A stretch of 64,000 nt of DNA from Pyrinomonadaceae bacterium (GCA_026129865.1 JAHCHG010000002.1:488508-552507); one strand, 5' to 3'; positions 48,305 to 58,266 are shown, counted from the stretch's first letter. Notes: generated from the letters alone by a model not told the origin. Program-made: numbers and translations.

Positions 48305-48937
48305 CTAAAAGTAATGTTCCAACTTGTCCCGCAAGAGTCTTCGTGCACGGCTTATCCGCGATTTCGTCGTACCTAATCCAAGTTCAAGGATCTGCGCAAC
48401 CTCTTCGTAACTTTTGCCTTCGATGTCGCGCAAAATTACCGGCATCTTATATTTGTCCGGCAGCGCTGTGATCGCTTTTTCAATTACCAATCTTTGCTCG
48501 TTGTCCATCACATCGTCGCTCGGCAAGGGTTTCTGGTCCTGCGGCTGATATTCCTTAGTTTCGTCGTCGTCCGACTGAAAAAGTCCGGTCAGCGACATTG
48601 TCTTTCGACGCTTTCGTTTGCGGATCTCGCTGATCGCTAAATTGGACGCGATTCGATAAATATATGTCGAAAAAGCGTAATCCGTATGATAGCGGTCGAG
48701 CGCAAAATAGACGCGAACGAACGTTTCCTGTGCAAGATCGACGGCTTCTTCGTAATCGTATAAAAATCGGTAAAGATAATTGGTAAGAGGATTGCGGTAA
48801 CGGCTTACGACCTCGCTGAACGCGTCTTCATCGCCGTTTTTGGTGGCTTCAATTAATTCATGATCGGACAAATTGTTATACGACACGCCAGGTTTTTGCT
48901 CCTCCGCATCCGTTTTCCGTAATTTGTCCAATGCCAT
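48305..48937 (-). CDS. ECF RNA polymerase sigma factor
   Basis: This 210-residue sigma-70 family factor has region 2 (YRNPLTNYLYRFLYDYEEAV, then DLAQETFVRVYFALDRY) and region 4 (ALPDKYKMPVILRDIEGKSY, then LELGLGTTKSRISRARR). The linker is acidic. It is followed by a membrane anti-sigma gene on the same strand. The closest general type is RpoE-like ECF. A phosphate-rich or stress signal cannot be told from the sequence. Confidence 0.9.
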   Translation of the reverse strand: MALDKLRKTDAEEQKPGVSYNNLSDHELIEATKNGDEDAFSEVVSRYRNPLTNYLYRFLYDYEEAVDLAQETFVRVYFALDRYHTDYAFSTYIYRIASNLAISEIRKRKRRKTMSLTGLFQSDDDETKEYQPQDQKPLPSDDVMDNEQRLVIEKAITALPDKYKMPVILRDIEGKSYEEVAQILELGLGTTKSRISRARRLLRDKLEHYF

Positions 48938-48971
48938 ACACGCATATCTTTTTACCTTATATCAAAACACA

Positions 48972-49011
48972 AAACAAAAGCCGCTTTGCAGTTTGAATCA
49001 CGCAAAGCGGC
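48972..49011 (-). terminator. Terminator for the gene ending at 49062
   Basis: On the minus strand, gccgctttgc and gcaaagcggc form a 10-base stem with a 12-base loop followed by ttttgttttg. Confidence 0.7.
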
Positions 49012-49061
49012 GGAAAAGGTTGCGCAAATATTTCACGCGGTTTCAAATTATGGCGCCGAGA

Positions 49062-49649
49062 TCATTTTGAGCGAGTAACTGTCAGAACGAATATGAGCGA
49101 TTCGTCCGCTTTCGGCATCGCCAGCGTTCCGATCACGGTTGGAACGTTCTCCGGAATACTGAATCTTTGAAGCGTAAGTCCGATCGCTTCGTAATTTACG
49201 GTCGGAATAAATTTTCCTTCGGAATTTGTCGAGTTTGCAGCAACCGGGATCCTGGCTTCGAATGCGAACGTTTGAAATGCGATCTTTGAACCGCCGTCAT
49301 CGCCGCGAAGTCCGCTGAGCGTCCAATTGGCGAACACCCGCGAGTTTCCATCGGCTATCAACTGGTCCATAAAAGTTCGCTGGCTGACGGTTCCCGTATT
49401 TGAAACACGCTGAAAATCGGTCGATACGAGATGATAATCGGAATACGGTAAAAGAGCCTTCACCTCGGTCAATGCTTTTGAAGCAGATTGTGAAACCGGC
49501 TTAGCTGCGCGATTGTTCGAACCGGCGTACAAATTGAGGACGATGTCAAAACTCGCGTCCGTCGCCGCCCGCTCCGGTGATTGGGCAAACGCCGCTCCCA
49601 ACATCAAAAAAATAAAAAACGCTGCTGCAAAAAAATTAGGCTTGTTCAT
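49062..49649 (-). CDS. Hypothetical secreted protein
   Basis: This 195-residue exported protein has a signal peptide (NFFAAAFFIFLMLGAAFAQ). The mature part contains DIVLNLYAGSNNRAAKPVSQ and a C-terminal VIGTLAMPKADESLIFVLTV. It shows no motif I recognise. The ATG at 49649 has a strong aaggagac ribosome binding site. It follows the gene ending at 49724 on the same strand. Confidence 0.65.
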   Translation of the reverse strand: MNKPNFFAAAFFIFLMLGAAFAQSPERAATDASFDIVLNLYAGSNNRAAKPVSQSASKALTEVKALLPYSDYHLVSTDFQRVSNTGTVSQRTFMDQLIADGNSRVFANWTLSGLRGDDGGSKIAFQTFAFEARIPVAANSTNSEGKFIPTVNYEAIGLTLQRFSIPENVPTVIGTLAMPKADESLIFVLTVTRSK

Positions 49650-49723
49650 AAAATGTCTCCTTGAGCAATTTGCTCTGACCATTTCACAAACAAGCCGGAT
49701 AATTGTTGCGTTTCTTTAGAATT

Positions 49724-50593
49724 TTAGAAAGCCCTGTCTTCCTGAAACAATAATTCTTCGACCTTTTGCCCGAAAGCGATCGTTTGAATATCCATCTCTT
49801 CCACCTTCTCGCCGTCCGCCCAGAGAACACTCTTGTACGGAACCAAAGTTCCCTGCGCGTAATTGTAATCATAAAACTTTCGTTTATATTTGACCGCGCT
49901 TTCCGTATATTCGAGCGCCATCACGCGAAATGACTTAAAGCTTACATAAAATCTGGTTTTGCGGTCGCTTTTGTCGGTAACATCCAGCACGTAAAAATCT
50001 ACTCCGAGCACTTTTTCACGTCCGGAGAGCGTCACCGTCGAACCGTTTTCCTTGTAACGGAGCAGCGCTTCCAATCCGTGCCAGATTCGATTTTGGAAAT
50101 CAAGTACCGCATCTTCACGAGGCGTAAAGATCGTATTGTTATAAACTCCGAAAGTTTTTTGACCGTTCCAAACGATCGCAAATTTTGCGTTAGGGAAAGT
50201 TTTATCGATTCGAAACTTGTCCTTTTCTAGATTTTCGCCGCGAATAACGTTGATCTCGTAACCGACGTCTTCCGACTTCCCTTTCGCATCGAACGTCGTC
50301 AGCTTACCTTTTTCGATCGTCGTTTTCCGAATCTGATCCAGGTTTACACGACCCAATCCGCCGCCGTAAATAAATATCGCAGATTCCGCGATCTGCTCCG
50401 CCGTCAAACTGTTCTTGTCGGTCGGCACGGGAATTTTTGTTTCGATCACCAGAGGATTCTGGTTGCCCGTCGGCGTTGCTGTCGGCTCCGGTGCCGGCGT
50501 TGCGTCCTGAGCTGCAGCAAACGACGTTAAAATGACCGTAATTGCAGCGACAAACACGGTCAGAGCTGTAAAATTAATAATTTTTTTCTTCAT
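49724..50593 (-). CDS. Hypothetical secreted LolA-like protein
   Basis: This 289-residue exported protein has signal peptide KKKIINFTALTVFVAAITVI (residues 2-21) and cleavage near AAAQD. A Pro/Thr-rich spacer (TPAPEPTATPTGNQNPL) follows, then a beta-rich domain resembling lipoprotein-sorting proteins (KVLGVDFYVLDVTDKSDRKT). It is the upstream partner of the gene at 49062. I took the ATG at 50593 because it gives a clean signal peptide. Confidence 0.6.
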   Translation of the reverse strand: MKKKIINFTALTVFVAAITVILTSFAAAQDATPAPEPTATPTGNQNPLVIETKIPVPTDKNSLTAEQIAESAIFIYGGGLGRVNLDQIRKTTIEKGKLTTFDAKGKSEDVGYEINVIRGENLEKDKFRIDKTFPNAKFAIVWNGQKTFGVYNNTIFTPREDAVLDFQNRIWHGLEALLRYKENGSTVTLSGREKVLGVDFYVLDVTDKSDRKTRFYVSFKSFRVMALEYTESAVKYKRKFYDYNYAQGTLVPYKSVLWADGEKVEEMDIQTIAFGQKVEELLFQEDRAF

Positions 50594-50758
50594 TTTTCGG
50601 AACAATTGTAGATTAACTTCTGCGGATTCTAGCATAATTTGTCTTAATGAGCACTTGAATCGACGATCGGACTAAATCTATTGATGAATCAGAGTTTTGA
50701 TAGGATGCACCGCAAATCGAGCCTGTATTTTTCCGGCAAATGTACTTATCATTCAAAA

Positions 50759-51214
50759 ATGCTCAATGTTGCGCTGGTTGAACCAGAGATTCCGCCCAAT
50801 ACAGGCAATATCGCCCGCCTTTGCGCGGCTACGTTCACCGATCTGCACATTGTCGGCGTCGCCGGCTTTCGGATGGACGCGAAAGCCGTCAAACGCGCCG
50901 GCTTGGATTATTGGGATGAAGTTCGAATTCGCCGTCATTTTGAGCTAAAAGATCTCTACCGTGAATTGCCAAATTCGCGATTTCTTTATTTCACAACCAA
51001 AAGCAAAGTTTCCTATACCGCGTGGAAATTCTTGGAAAACGACTGCCTTATTTTTGGTCGTGAAACCCGCGGATTGCCGGAAGAACTGCTCAAGGAAAAC
51101 GCAGAACGATGTTTGACGATTCCGATGCCGAATGCCAATGTTCGCAGCCTAAATCTCGCCACCTCGGTCGGCATTGTGCTTTACGAAGCGCTTCGACAGA
51201 TCGGAAAGCTCTAA
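50759..51214 (+). CDS. trmL: tRNA (cytidine(34)-2'-O)-methyltransferase
   Basis: This 151-residue SPOUT methyltransferase has the knot signature NTGNIARLCAATFTDLHIVG, LIFGRETRGLPEELLKENAE and IPMPNANVRSLNLATSVGIV. It methylates the wobble base ribose of two leucine tRNAs. I chose the ATG at 50759, since the frame's 26-residue extension does not fit the family. There is no partner gene nearby. Confidence 0.88.
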   Translation: MLNVALVEPEIPPNTGNIARLCAATFTDLHIVGVAGFRMDAKAVKRAGLDYWDEVRIRRHFELKDLYRELPNSRFLYFTTKSKVSYTAWKFLENDCLIFGRETRGLPEELLKENAERCLTIPMPNANVRSLNLATSVGIVLYEALRQIGKL

Positions 51215-51421
51215 AAATGTTTTAGATTAAGTCTTAATTTTTCGAAATCGCCCGTGAATATCGTGTGTTTATTTAATACAGCACGAATTTCCATCTTCTC
51301 TTTTTTTGTGTCATTCGAATACAAATTTGCAGCCGGTTCCATAGCGATCAGCGCGTCCAACCTTCGGTACGGTTTTTGTACTTATTAAAAGTAAAAGACA
51401 AATTTTTCCAGGGAGGTTTAT

Positions 51422-51958
51422 ATGAAAAATTTAAGATTTCTCGGTTTGCTGGCAGTTGTTTCGGTATTAGTTCTCGCTGGAACCGCAACCGCTCAAAACG
51501 AGATCAGAAAAGGCGAGTTAAATGAAAAAATAGTCAAGCAGATCTTGAAACTTCCTTACTACGACGTTTTCGACAGTATTAAATTTTCCGAATCTAACGG
51601 AACGGTAACATTGATGGGAAGTGTGATGCAGCCGAGCACGAAAGAGAATGCGGAAGACAGAGTAAAAGAGATCGATGGAGTCAAAGAAGTGATCAACAAT
51701 ATCGAAGTGCTGCCGTTGTCCAGGTTTGACGACACGATCAGATATAGAACCTGGCGCTCCATTGCGAATAAGGGAACATTATATCGATATTTGATCGGTG
51801 TAAATCCGCCGATGCGGATCATCGTCAACGATGGAAGAGTTTCGCTCGAAGGTTTTGTTAATAACGAAGTTGATTCAAATCTGGCTTACATTGCGGCGCG
51901 CGAAGTTCCCGGAACTTTTGGTGTCGAAAACAACTTAATCGTTAAACGAGACCTCTAA
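51422..51958 (+). CDS. Secreted BON-domain protein (first of two)
   Basis: This 178-residue exported protein has a signal peptide ending ATAQ. One BON domain is at about 40-105 (DVFDSIKFSESNGTVTLMGS and VKEIDGVKEVINNIEV), and a second at about 120-178 (RIIVNDGRVSLEGFVNNEVD). A strong gggaggt ribosome binding site precedes the ATG. BON domains bind phospholipids and protect the envelope under stress, as in OsmY. The gene at 52099 is a paralogue. Confidence 0.85.
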   Translation: MKNLRFLGLLAVVSVLVLAGTATAQNEIRKGELNEKIVKQILKLPYYDVFDSIKFSESNGTVTLMGSVMQPSTKENAEDRVKEIDGVKEVINNIEVLPLSRFDDTIRYRTWRSIANKGTLYRYLIGVNPPMRIIVNDGRVSLEGFVNNEVDSNLAYIAAREVPGTFGVENNLIVKRDL

Positions 51959-52098
51959 TTAATATGCTGACGGATGCGGAGCTACAGTATACTTATCAGC
52001 AAACTTGACAACGTTGCTATCAGATTCCGCATCTTATAGTTAATTCAACAGATCGTAAGTTATCTGTTAAGCATTTTTAATTTTGGAGATAAACGGAA

Positions 52099-52641
52099 AT
52101 GAAAGTTTTAAGAAGTTTTTTGATCGCAATGATCGCAGTTGTCGGGCTTTCGTATATGAACGTCAACGCGCAGGATCGTTCCGCACAGCGGGATCTTGAG
52201 CAAAAGGTTTATAAGGAAATTGTGACGCTTCCGTACTACGGGGTTTTCGACAACATTAAGTTCAGCATGGACGACGGAACCGTAACGCTGACCGGCAAGG
52301 TATATTCCCTCGGGGTAAAGAGCAGCGCGGAAAACGTTGTTAAGAAGATCGACGGCGTGAAGAAAGTCGTCAATAACATTGAAATGCTTCCGCCGTCATC
52401 GTTTGACGATTCTATTCGTCGGGGAATTGTCCGCGAATTCGCACGAAGCGGCGGTTTGTCGGGATATTTGAGAGAACCGATGCCGTCAATTCGAATTATT
52501 GTCGACCGCGGTCATGTATCGCTCGAAGGATATGTTCGAAATCAAGGCGATTATAATTTAGCAAACATTCTTGTCAGCGGCGTTCCGGGTGTTTTCTCAG
52601 TAGAAAATAACCTGAACATTGGCAAGGAACGGATCTGGTAA
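52099..52641 (+). CDS. Secreted BON-domain protein (second of two)
   Basis: This 180-residue exported protein is a paralogue of its upstream neighbour, with a signal peptide ending NVNAQ. The first BON domain has YYGVFDNIKFSMDDGTVTLT and VVKKIDGVKKVVNNIEML. The second has IRIIVDRGHVSLEGYVRNQG. A ggagataaac ribosome binding site is present. The pair probably arose by tandem duplication and has the same OsmY-like role in the envelope. Confidence 0.85.
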   Translation: MKVLRSFLIAMIAVVGLSYMNVNAQDRSAQRDLEQKVYKEIVTLPYYGVFDNIKFSMDDGTVTLTGKVYSLGVKSSAENVVKKIDGVKKVVNNIEMLPPSSFDDSIRRGIVREFARSGGLSGYLREPMPSIRIIVDRGHVSLEGYVRNQGDYNLANILVSGVPGVFSVENNLNIGKERIW

Positions 52642-52668
52642 ATTAAGTTTAATTACCTTATCGCTCGA

Positions 52669-52693
52669 AGACCGGATTCGTCCGGTCTTTTTG
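52669..52693 (+). terminator. UUCG-type terminator after the second BON gene
   Basis: The 8-base stem agaccgga and tccggtct with tetraloop ttcg is followed by tttttgg. Confidence 0.85.
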
Positions 52694-52757
52694 GTTTGCG
52701 TTTTACTTTTTTATCCGTCATTATTTCCGTTTGCTTTTTGGCAGGGATTTAAACTTT

Positions 52758-54578
52758 ATGATTTCTAACGAATTTATCCGTAATATTGCAATAATTGCGC
52801 ACGTCGATCACGGAAAAACGACTCTTGTCGACGCGATGCTTAAACAATCCGGAACTTTTCGCGATAACGAAGAGATACAGGACCGCGTAATGGATTCCAT
52901 GGACCTCGAACGCGAACGCGGCATTACGATCATGGCGAAGAACGCTTCGGTCCATTACGGCGATTACAAGATCAATATTCTGGACACACCGGGACACGCC
53001 GATTTTGGCGGCGAAGTCGAACGGGTATTGAAAATGGTCGATGGAATCGTGCTTCTCGTCGATGCAGCTGAAGGCTGTTTGCCGCAAACGCGCTTCGTTT
53101 TAAGAAAAGCGCTCGAACAAAAACTTCCCTGCATTGCTCTGGTCAATAAGATCGATCGTCAGGATTCGCGTCCGGAAGAGGTTTTAGACGAGATCTACGA
53201 TCTTTTTATCGACCTCGGCGCGACCGATGAACAGATAGATTTCCCCGTGCTATACGCGATTTCGCGCGACGGTGTTGCTAAGAAAACCCTCGCGGAAGAA
53301 TCAAAAAACCTCAAACCGCTTTTTGATCAGATCCTTGAAACGATCCCCGCTCCGAAGCCTATTCGCGACGATTCGCTGCAGTTGCTCGTCGCAAATATCG
53401 ATTACAACGCGTTCGTGGGTCGACTCGCGATCGGCAGAATTTATTCAGGCGAGATCGCGAAAAATCAGGAAGTAATCGTTTGCAAACGCGACGGTTCGAC
53501 ACAGAAAACGCGTGTGAAGGAGCTTTACGTATTTGAAGGAATGAAGCGCGAACCGGTTAACAATGCCGGCGTTGGCGAGATCGTTGCACTTGCCGGTTTT
53601 GACGATATAAATATCGGCGAGACGATCACATTGGTTGAAAACCCGAAGCCTCTTCCCGTGATCAATGTGGACGAACCGACAATTACAATGATCTTTGGAG
53701 TAAATAATTCGCCGTTTTCGGGTATCGACGGAAAATTTGTAACTTCGCGGCAGATTAAAGACCGGCTCGAAAAAGAACTCTTGGGTAACGTAGCGCTGCG
53801 CGTTGCAGAAACCGAATCGGCAGACCAGTTCCGTGTTTCCGGTCGCGGAGAGCTTCAGTTGGCGATACTTATTGAAATGATGCGCCGCGAAGGCTACGAA
53901 CTTCAGGTATCGAAGCCGGAAGTTATTACAAAGCGCAGTGATTCCGGCGAACTTCAGGAACCGATCGAACTTGTTGTCGTCGATTGCCCCGAGGAATTCA
54001 TCGGAGTCGTAACCGAAGCGCTCGGACGCCGAAAAGGTCAGATGACGAAAATGATCAACAACGGAACCGGTCGTGTGCGTTTGGAATACGAAGTTCCGTC
54101 GCGCGGTCTGATCGGATTCCGAGGTGAATTTTTGACTGAAACCAAGGGAACCGGGCTTTTGAATACGATCTTCCTGCGTTTCGATAAATGGCTGGGCGAA
54201 ATGAAGGGACGCGGAACGGGTTCGCTGGTTTCGGACCGCATTGGCGAAACCACAACTTATGCACTCTACGCGCTGCAGGAACGCGGCACTCTTTTTGTCC
54301 GACCGCAGACCAAAGTGTACGAAGGAATGCTCGTCGGTGAAAACGCCCGCGCGGTCGATCTTGATGTTAACGCGGTTAAAGAAAAGAAATTGACGAACAT
54401 GCGAACGACCTCAACCGACGAAGCAATGCGTCTGGTTCCGGTAAAGGATCTCTCGCTTGAAGAAGCACTGGAATTCATTGCGGATGACGAACTTGTCGAA
54501 GTTACTCCAAAGGCGATCCGTCTAAGGAAACGAGTCCTAAAAGCGAACGAAAGACCGAAGAAACAATCTTCGAACTAA
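52758..54578 (+). CDS. typA: Ribosome-binding GTPase TypA/BipA
   Basis: This 606-residue translational GTPase has G1 AHVDHGKTT, switch 2 DTPGHADF, G4 NKID and the C-terminal BipA-specific region [20 protein letters not shown]. The EF-G-like domains III and V are present. It supports ribosome assembly and stress adaptation. I chose the ATG at 52758, which gives the usual [19 protein letters not shown] start. A perfect palindromic terminator follows. Confidence 0.95.
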   Translation: MISNEFIRNIAIIAHVDHGKTTLVDAMLKQSGTFRDNEEIQDRVMDSMDLERERGITIMAKNASVHYGDYKINILDTPGHADFGGEVERVLKMVDGIVLLVDAAEGCLPQTRFVLRKALEQKLPCIALVNKIDRQDSRPEEVLDEIYDLFIDLGATDEQIDFPVLYAISRDGVAKKTLAEESKNLKPLFDQILETIPAPKPIRDDSLQLLVANIDYNAFVGRLAIGRIYSGEIAKNQEVIVCKRDGSTQKTRVKELYVFEGMKREPVNNAGVGEIVALAGFDDINIGETITLVENPKPLPVINVDEPTITMIFGVNNSPFSGIDGKFVTSRQIKDRLEKELLGNVALRVAETESADQFRVSGRGELQLAILIEMMRREGYELQVSKPEVITKRSDSGELQEPIELVVVDCPEEFIGVVTEALGRRKGQMTKMINNGTGRVRLEYEVPSRGLIGFRGEFLTETKGTGLLNTIFLRFDKWLGEMKGRGTGSLVSDRIGETTTYALYALQERGTLFVRPQTKVYEGMLVGENARAVDLDVNAVKEKKLTNMRTTSTDEAMRLVPVKDLSLEEALEFIADDELVEVTPKAIRLRKRVLKANERPKKQSSN

Positions 54579-54581
54579 AAT

Positions 54582-54617
54582 AAAAAGAGGCTGTTCGACG
54601 TCGAACAGCCTCTTTTT
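54582..54617. terminator. Bidirectional 36-base palindromic terminator
   Basis: A perfect palindrome, aaaaagaggctgttcgac joined to its complement, lies between convergent typA and the lipoprotein gene. It reads a T run on both strands. Confidence 0.88.
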
Positions 54618-54636
54618 ATTTATGATTTTAGAACCG

Positions 54637-55263
54637 TTACTTCAATCCGCTCTGCGATTTGGAATTCAATTTTCCGTTTCGGAAACTTGCCGAAATACGT
54701 GAATAATTCGGACCTTTCCACGCGTAAGAAGAGTATTCATAATTTCCGCTTTTCGAATTGCTGATCTGTTCGCCTTCCGAACCTATGATCTTCACAACCT
54801 CCTCATAGCTCATGTCATTCTTAATTTGATCATATTTCGCCTTGGTAATATCAGCATCGCCGTCTTTCGAAACAGTCGAACCGGACAATCCGCTCTGCGA
54901 TTTCGAATTTACTTTACCGTCACGGAAATTTACATAAACGCGCTGATATTTATCGCCCTCCCATTTGTAAGATTTCAGCTCGATCTTTCCGACGGTAGAA
55001 CTTCGAGTTTCCTCGCCCGGCGACCCGAGGACCTTTGCAACTTCGTCATACGACATTCCGTTTTTGATCTCTTCATATTTCTCCATCGAAAGCGAAGACG
55101 AACTCGACGAATCGGTCGACTTCGCTGGCGAATCTTTAGCAACCGGCGTCGATTCGGCTGTGTTCGTCGGAATTTCTACTTTTTCTTCCTTTTTGCCAAG
55201 CATTCCGCAGCCTAAAACAACAAATACCAATACAGCCAGCGCCAAAGTATATGATCTCTTCAT
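54637..55263 (-). CDS. Lipoprotein with two BLIP/SmpA-like repeats
   Basis: This 208-residue lipoprotein has a lipobox LGCG (about residues 17-20). After a Ser-rich linker come two repeats of about 70 residues: KYEEIKNGMSYDEVAKVLGS and KYDQIKNDMSYEEVVKIIGS. Both repeats end FRDGK or FRNGK followed by SKSQSGL. This resembles DUF3862/SmpA-OmlA folds. The short distance to the typA terminator makes it a separate unit. Confidence 0.82.
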   Translation of the reverse strand: MKRSYTLALAVLVFVVLGCGMLGKKEEKVEIPTNTAESTPVAKDSPAKSTDSSSSSSLSMEKYEEIKNGMSYDEVAKVLGSPGEETRSSTVGKIELKSYKWEGDKYQRVYVNFRDGKVNSKSQSGLSGSTVSKDGDADITKAKYDQIKNDMSYEEVVKIIGSEGEQISNSKSGNYEYSSYAWKGPNYSRISASFRNGKLNSKSQSGLK

Positions 55264-55474
55264 TTATTTTCTCCTGTTTTCTTAAACTTTATGACAAAGT
55301 TTTGATTAAAGAATTGTCTCGTTATCTTAAAACACGAAACTTAATTTTTGGAATTTTTTCACCCTCAAGACTAACGATCAGTAAAAAATTTGCTTAATTT
55401 ACCTGATCGGTCTGAATTGTCTGTGTAGTCGAAATCTGTTCGGGAGCTTTTATTTTTTGGCGAATCTTATCACG

Positions 55475-55501
55475 AAAAAGCCGGATTGGAAAAACCCGGC
55501 T
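55475..55501 (-). terminator. Terminator for the acidic protein gene
   Basis: On the minus strand, agccgg and ccggct with an 11-base T-rich loop are followed by ttttt. It lies 8 bases past the stop at 55509. Confidence 0.7.
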
Positions 55502-55508
55502 CGTACGG

Positions 55509-55685
55509 TCATTCTTCTTCGTCCGACGGATCGTAAGGCTCGTAACCGTAAGAATCGTCGTAATAATAGCTTTTTTCCTGCTGGTCTTTGGTCCACGAAG
55601 ATTCTTCGCCAATCTCCGGTTTCTCTTCAGGGATCTTTTCGATTCCAGGTTTTTCTGTTTCTTCGTTATTCGGTATTTCAGCCAT
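55509..55685 (-). CDS. Small acidic tail-rich protein
   Basis: This 58-residue, highly acidic protein starts at ATG 55685 (MAEIPNNEETEKPGIEK) and ends SYGYEPYDPSDEEE, a Tyr/Asp/Glu tail. No fold is evident and it is probably disordered. It is transcribed divergently from the gene at 55732, whose start lies 47 bases away. A terminator follows its stop. Confidence 0.5.
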   Translation of the reverse strand: MAEIPNNEETEKPGIEKIPEEKPEIGEESSWTKDQQEKSYYYDDSYGYEPYDPSDEEE

Positions 55686-55731
55686 ATTGCGTATATTATT
55701 CTTCTTAAAAGGCTTTAACAAGAAATCTAAA

Positions 55732-55932
55732 GTGAAACGATCGATCGAAGAGAAACTGCTGAATCCGAAACCGGGCAGCAAGGTCGCCGCGGCAAAGGAA
55801 TTCGGCATTGATTTGACTTTGCTTTTGCGTCAAATTCGTCTGACGCGGCAAGAGCGACTTGATGAATTACAGTCCGCGATGGAAGCTATGGAAGAACTCG
55901 ATAGAGCCAGACTAAAGGTACGAAAAGCCTAA
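55732..55932 (+). CDS. Small helical protein, hypothetical
   Basis: This 66-residue protein starting at GTG 55732 reads KRSIEEKLLNPKPGSKVAAA then KEFGIDLTLLLRQIRLTRQE. The GSKVAAAKEFGIDLTLL part resembles a degenerate helix-turn-helix, and the C-terminus is a coiled helix. A good case exists for a real gene because the S9 peptidase follows 36 bases after its stop. I do not recognise a family. Confidence 0.6.
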   Translation: MKRSIEEKLLNPKPGSKVAAAKEFGIDLTLLLRQIRLTRQERLDELQSAMEAMEELDRARLKVRKA

Positions 55933-55968
55933 TGCGAAGTTTTAAGCGATGAAGAAGAATAAAATTTT

Positions 55969-58266
55969 ATGAAAATGAATAAACTAGCGGTTTTTTTCTC
56001 TTTACTTTTCACCTTTCACCTTTCACTTGTTTCGAGGGTTCCGGCTCAGAATTTGACGGTTCCTGAAATAATGCAGCAGCCTTCGATCGCGGGAATGCGC
56101 GTCGAGGGTGAAAAGCTTTCACCGGACGGAAAGTATGTTGTTTATCTCTGGAACGCCGAAGGCAAAGAGCGGCGCGATCTTTATCTTGTTTCAACCTCCG
56201 GCGGCGAGGCGCGGAAGATTTTGAGTCCGAAGGATTTGTTGAGCGACAAACCAAAGGAAGAAAAGGAAAATAAACTCAATTACGGTTTGATCGTCGAAGA
56301 CGATTTTGCCAAAGCGCAACGGAATCAAATCGGAAATCTCGATTGGTCGCCGGATTCGAGCAAGATTTTGTTTTCCCAGAATGGCGATATATACGTTTTG
56401 AAGATCGGCGAAACAAAACCGCGGCGTCTTACAAACACAAAGGGTTTCGAAGGCGGCGCGAGCTGGCTTGATAATCAGCGAATTATGTTTTCGCAAAGCG
56501 GAAATCTTTTTGCAATTGATACGGAAAAGTTTTTGCTGACACAGGTGTCAAACGAAGCGAATCCGCAAAAGTTTATTTCGATTTTCGGCGCGAAGGCGAG
56601 TAAAAACGGCGAATTCGTCGCGTATATTGTTTCCGACGGTTCGGCTCAGCGCGCGCTTTTTGTGCCGAATTATCTGGACGAATTCGTGCAAACGCCTTCC
56701 GTTCGGCGCGGCTGGTCGGAGCAGAAAGTTTTTGTGGCGAAAACCGACGGAAGTTTGGAAAAGCCGATCGAAATTACTCTGCCGAAAACGGAAGGAAAAA
56801 GTTATTTCAGCGGTTCGGAATGGCTTGCCGATAATAAATCCTTGATCATCGACCGTATTGATCAAACAAATAAAAGACGACAGATGTTTCTTGTCATCTT
56901 CGATAAAGAAAATAATTCTATTGCGTATTTAATTCGCCAGGAAAAAGACGAAAAATGGATTGGCGGTCCGGGAAGAATCCTCGAAGCGCATCCGACCGAT
57001 CCGACAAAATTTATTTTCTCGTCTGAAGAAGGCTCAGGCTATAACCATATTTGGCTGTTGGAAGATGTAGGTCCGAGTCCGGGCGAAGACGGAAACACAA
57101 AAGTAAAAACGGCTCAATCTCTTGGAACAAAATTAACAGATGGTAATTGGGAAGTTAGTTGGGCAAAATGGGCGAAGTCTTCAAACGGGGAAAATTCGAA
57201 TCTAGTTTTTGCTTCGACAAAAGAAAATACTTCCGAAAGAAAATTAACGGTAATTTCAAACATCCCAAGATCGATGTCCCGCATAGATCTGCCGCTTGAA
57301 CGCGGAATGAAAGGAGACTTTCAACTTGAAAATAACACTCTTCTTTTTAGTCAATCTCAGTGGAATTCGCCTTCTGAATTATATTCGATCGACCTGTGCT
57401 TCGACTGCAAAAAGGCAGCAAGCGCCGTAAAATTGACCTCGACGACCCCCGAACCGTTTCTCAAACGTAAATGGAACGAACCGAAATTTCTCGAAATAAA
57501 CTCGCGCGACAACAAAAAAATTCCCGCAAAGATCTATCTTCCGGCAGACTTTAATAAATCGAAAAAATATCCGATGGTGATATTCGTTCACGGCGCGGGT
57601 TATCTGCAAAATGTGATAAACGGCTGGAACAATTATTACCGCGAATTTATGTTCAATCAGCTTTTGACGCAGCGCGGCTATGTTGTTTTAGACATTGATT
57701 ATCGCGGTTCCGCCGGTTACGGGCGCGATTGGCGCACGGATGTTTATGATTTTTTGGGCGGAAAGGATTACGAAGATCATCTCGATGCGATCGACCACAT
57801 GGTCGCAAATTATTCGGTCGACGCAAAAAATGTTGGTGTTTACGGCGGAAGTTACGGCGGATTTATGGCTGGAATGCTCGTCCTTCGCGCGCCTGAAAAG
57901 ATCGCCGCGGCTGCGGCGCTTCGTCCGGTTTTCGATTGGAAAAATTATTATGCGGCAAATCCGGTTTATACTTCGCAAAGACTCGGAATTCCGACCGAAA
58001 ACCCCGAAGCATACAAACGAAGTTCGCCGATCTTTTATGCCGACAAACTCGAAAGACCGCTTTTAATTTTGCATGGACTCGTTGACAGCAATGTTCACGC
58101 GCAGGATTCGCAGCAGATGATCGAAAAACTGATCCGTTTGGGCAAAACCGAATACTTTGAAGCGATGCTTTATCCTGCGGAAAATCACGCATTCGAGCGA
58201 CCGACAAGCTGGACGGACGAATATTTGCGAATTTTGAACTTCTTCGAAAAACATCTAAAGAATTGA
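55969..58266 (+). CDS. Secreted S9 prolyl oligopeptidase family peptidase
   Basis: This 765-residue exported peptidase has a signal peptide (FFSLLFTFHLSLVSRVPAQ). An N-terminal beta-propeller-like region of WD40/TolB type (residues 40-500) precedes the alpha/beta-hydrolase domain. Catalytic residues are S628 (GGSYGG), D706 (GLVDSN) and H740 (ENHAFE). It is of the DPP IV/acylaminoacyl peptidase type and would cleave short peptides outside the cytoplasm. It is followed by nucleotide-sugar genes that are not evidently related. Confidence 0.9.
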   Translation: MKMNKLAVFFSLLFTFHLSLVSRVPAQNLTVPEIMQQPSIAGMRVEGEKLSPDGKYVVYLWNAEGKERRDLYLVSTSGGEARKILSPKDLLSDKPKEEKENKLNYGLIVEDDFAKAQRNQIGNLDWSPDSSKILFSQNGDIYVLKIGETKPRRLTNTKGFEGGASWLDNQRIMFSQSGNLFAIDTEKFLLTQVSNEANPQKFISIFGAKASKNGEFVAYIVSDGSAQRALFVPNYLDEFVQTPSVRRGWSEQKVFVAKTDGSLEKPIEITLPKTEGKSYFSGSEWLADNKSLIIDRIDQTNKRRQMFLVIFDKENNSIAYLIRQEKDEKWIGGPGRILEAHPTDPTKFIFSSEEGSGYNHIWLLEDVGPSPGEDGNTKVKTAQSLGTKLTDGNWEVSWAKWAKSSNGENSNLVFASTKENTSERKLTVISNIPRSMSRIDLPLERGMKGDFQLENNTLLFSQSQWNSPSELYSIDLCFDCKKAASAVKLTSTTPEPFLKRKWNEPKFLEINSRDNKKIPAKIYLPADFNKSKKYPMVIFVHGAGYLQNVINGWNNYYREFMFNQLLTQRGYVVLDIDYRGSAGYGRDWRTDVYDFLGGKDYEDHLDAIDHMVANYSVDAKNVGVYGGSYGGFMAGMLVLRAPEKIAAAAALRPVFDWKNYYAANPVYTSQRLGIPTENPEAYKRSSPIFYADKLERPLLILHGLVDSNVHAQDSQQMIEKLIRLGKTEYFEAMLYPAENHAFERPTSWTDEYLRILNFFEKHLKN

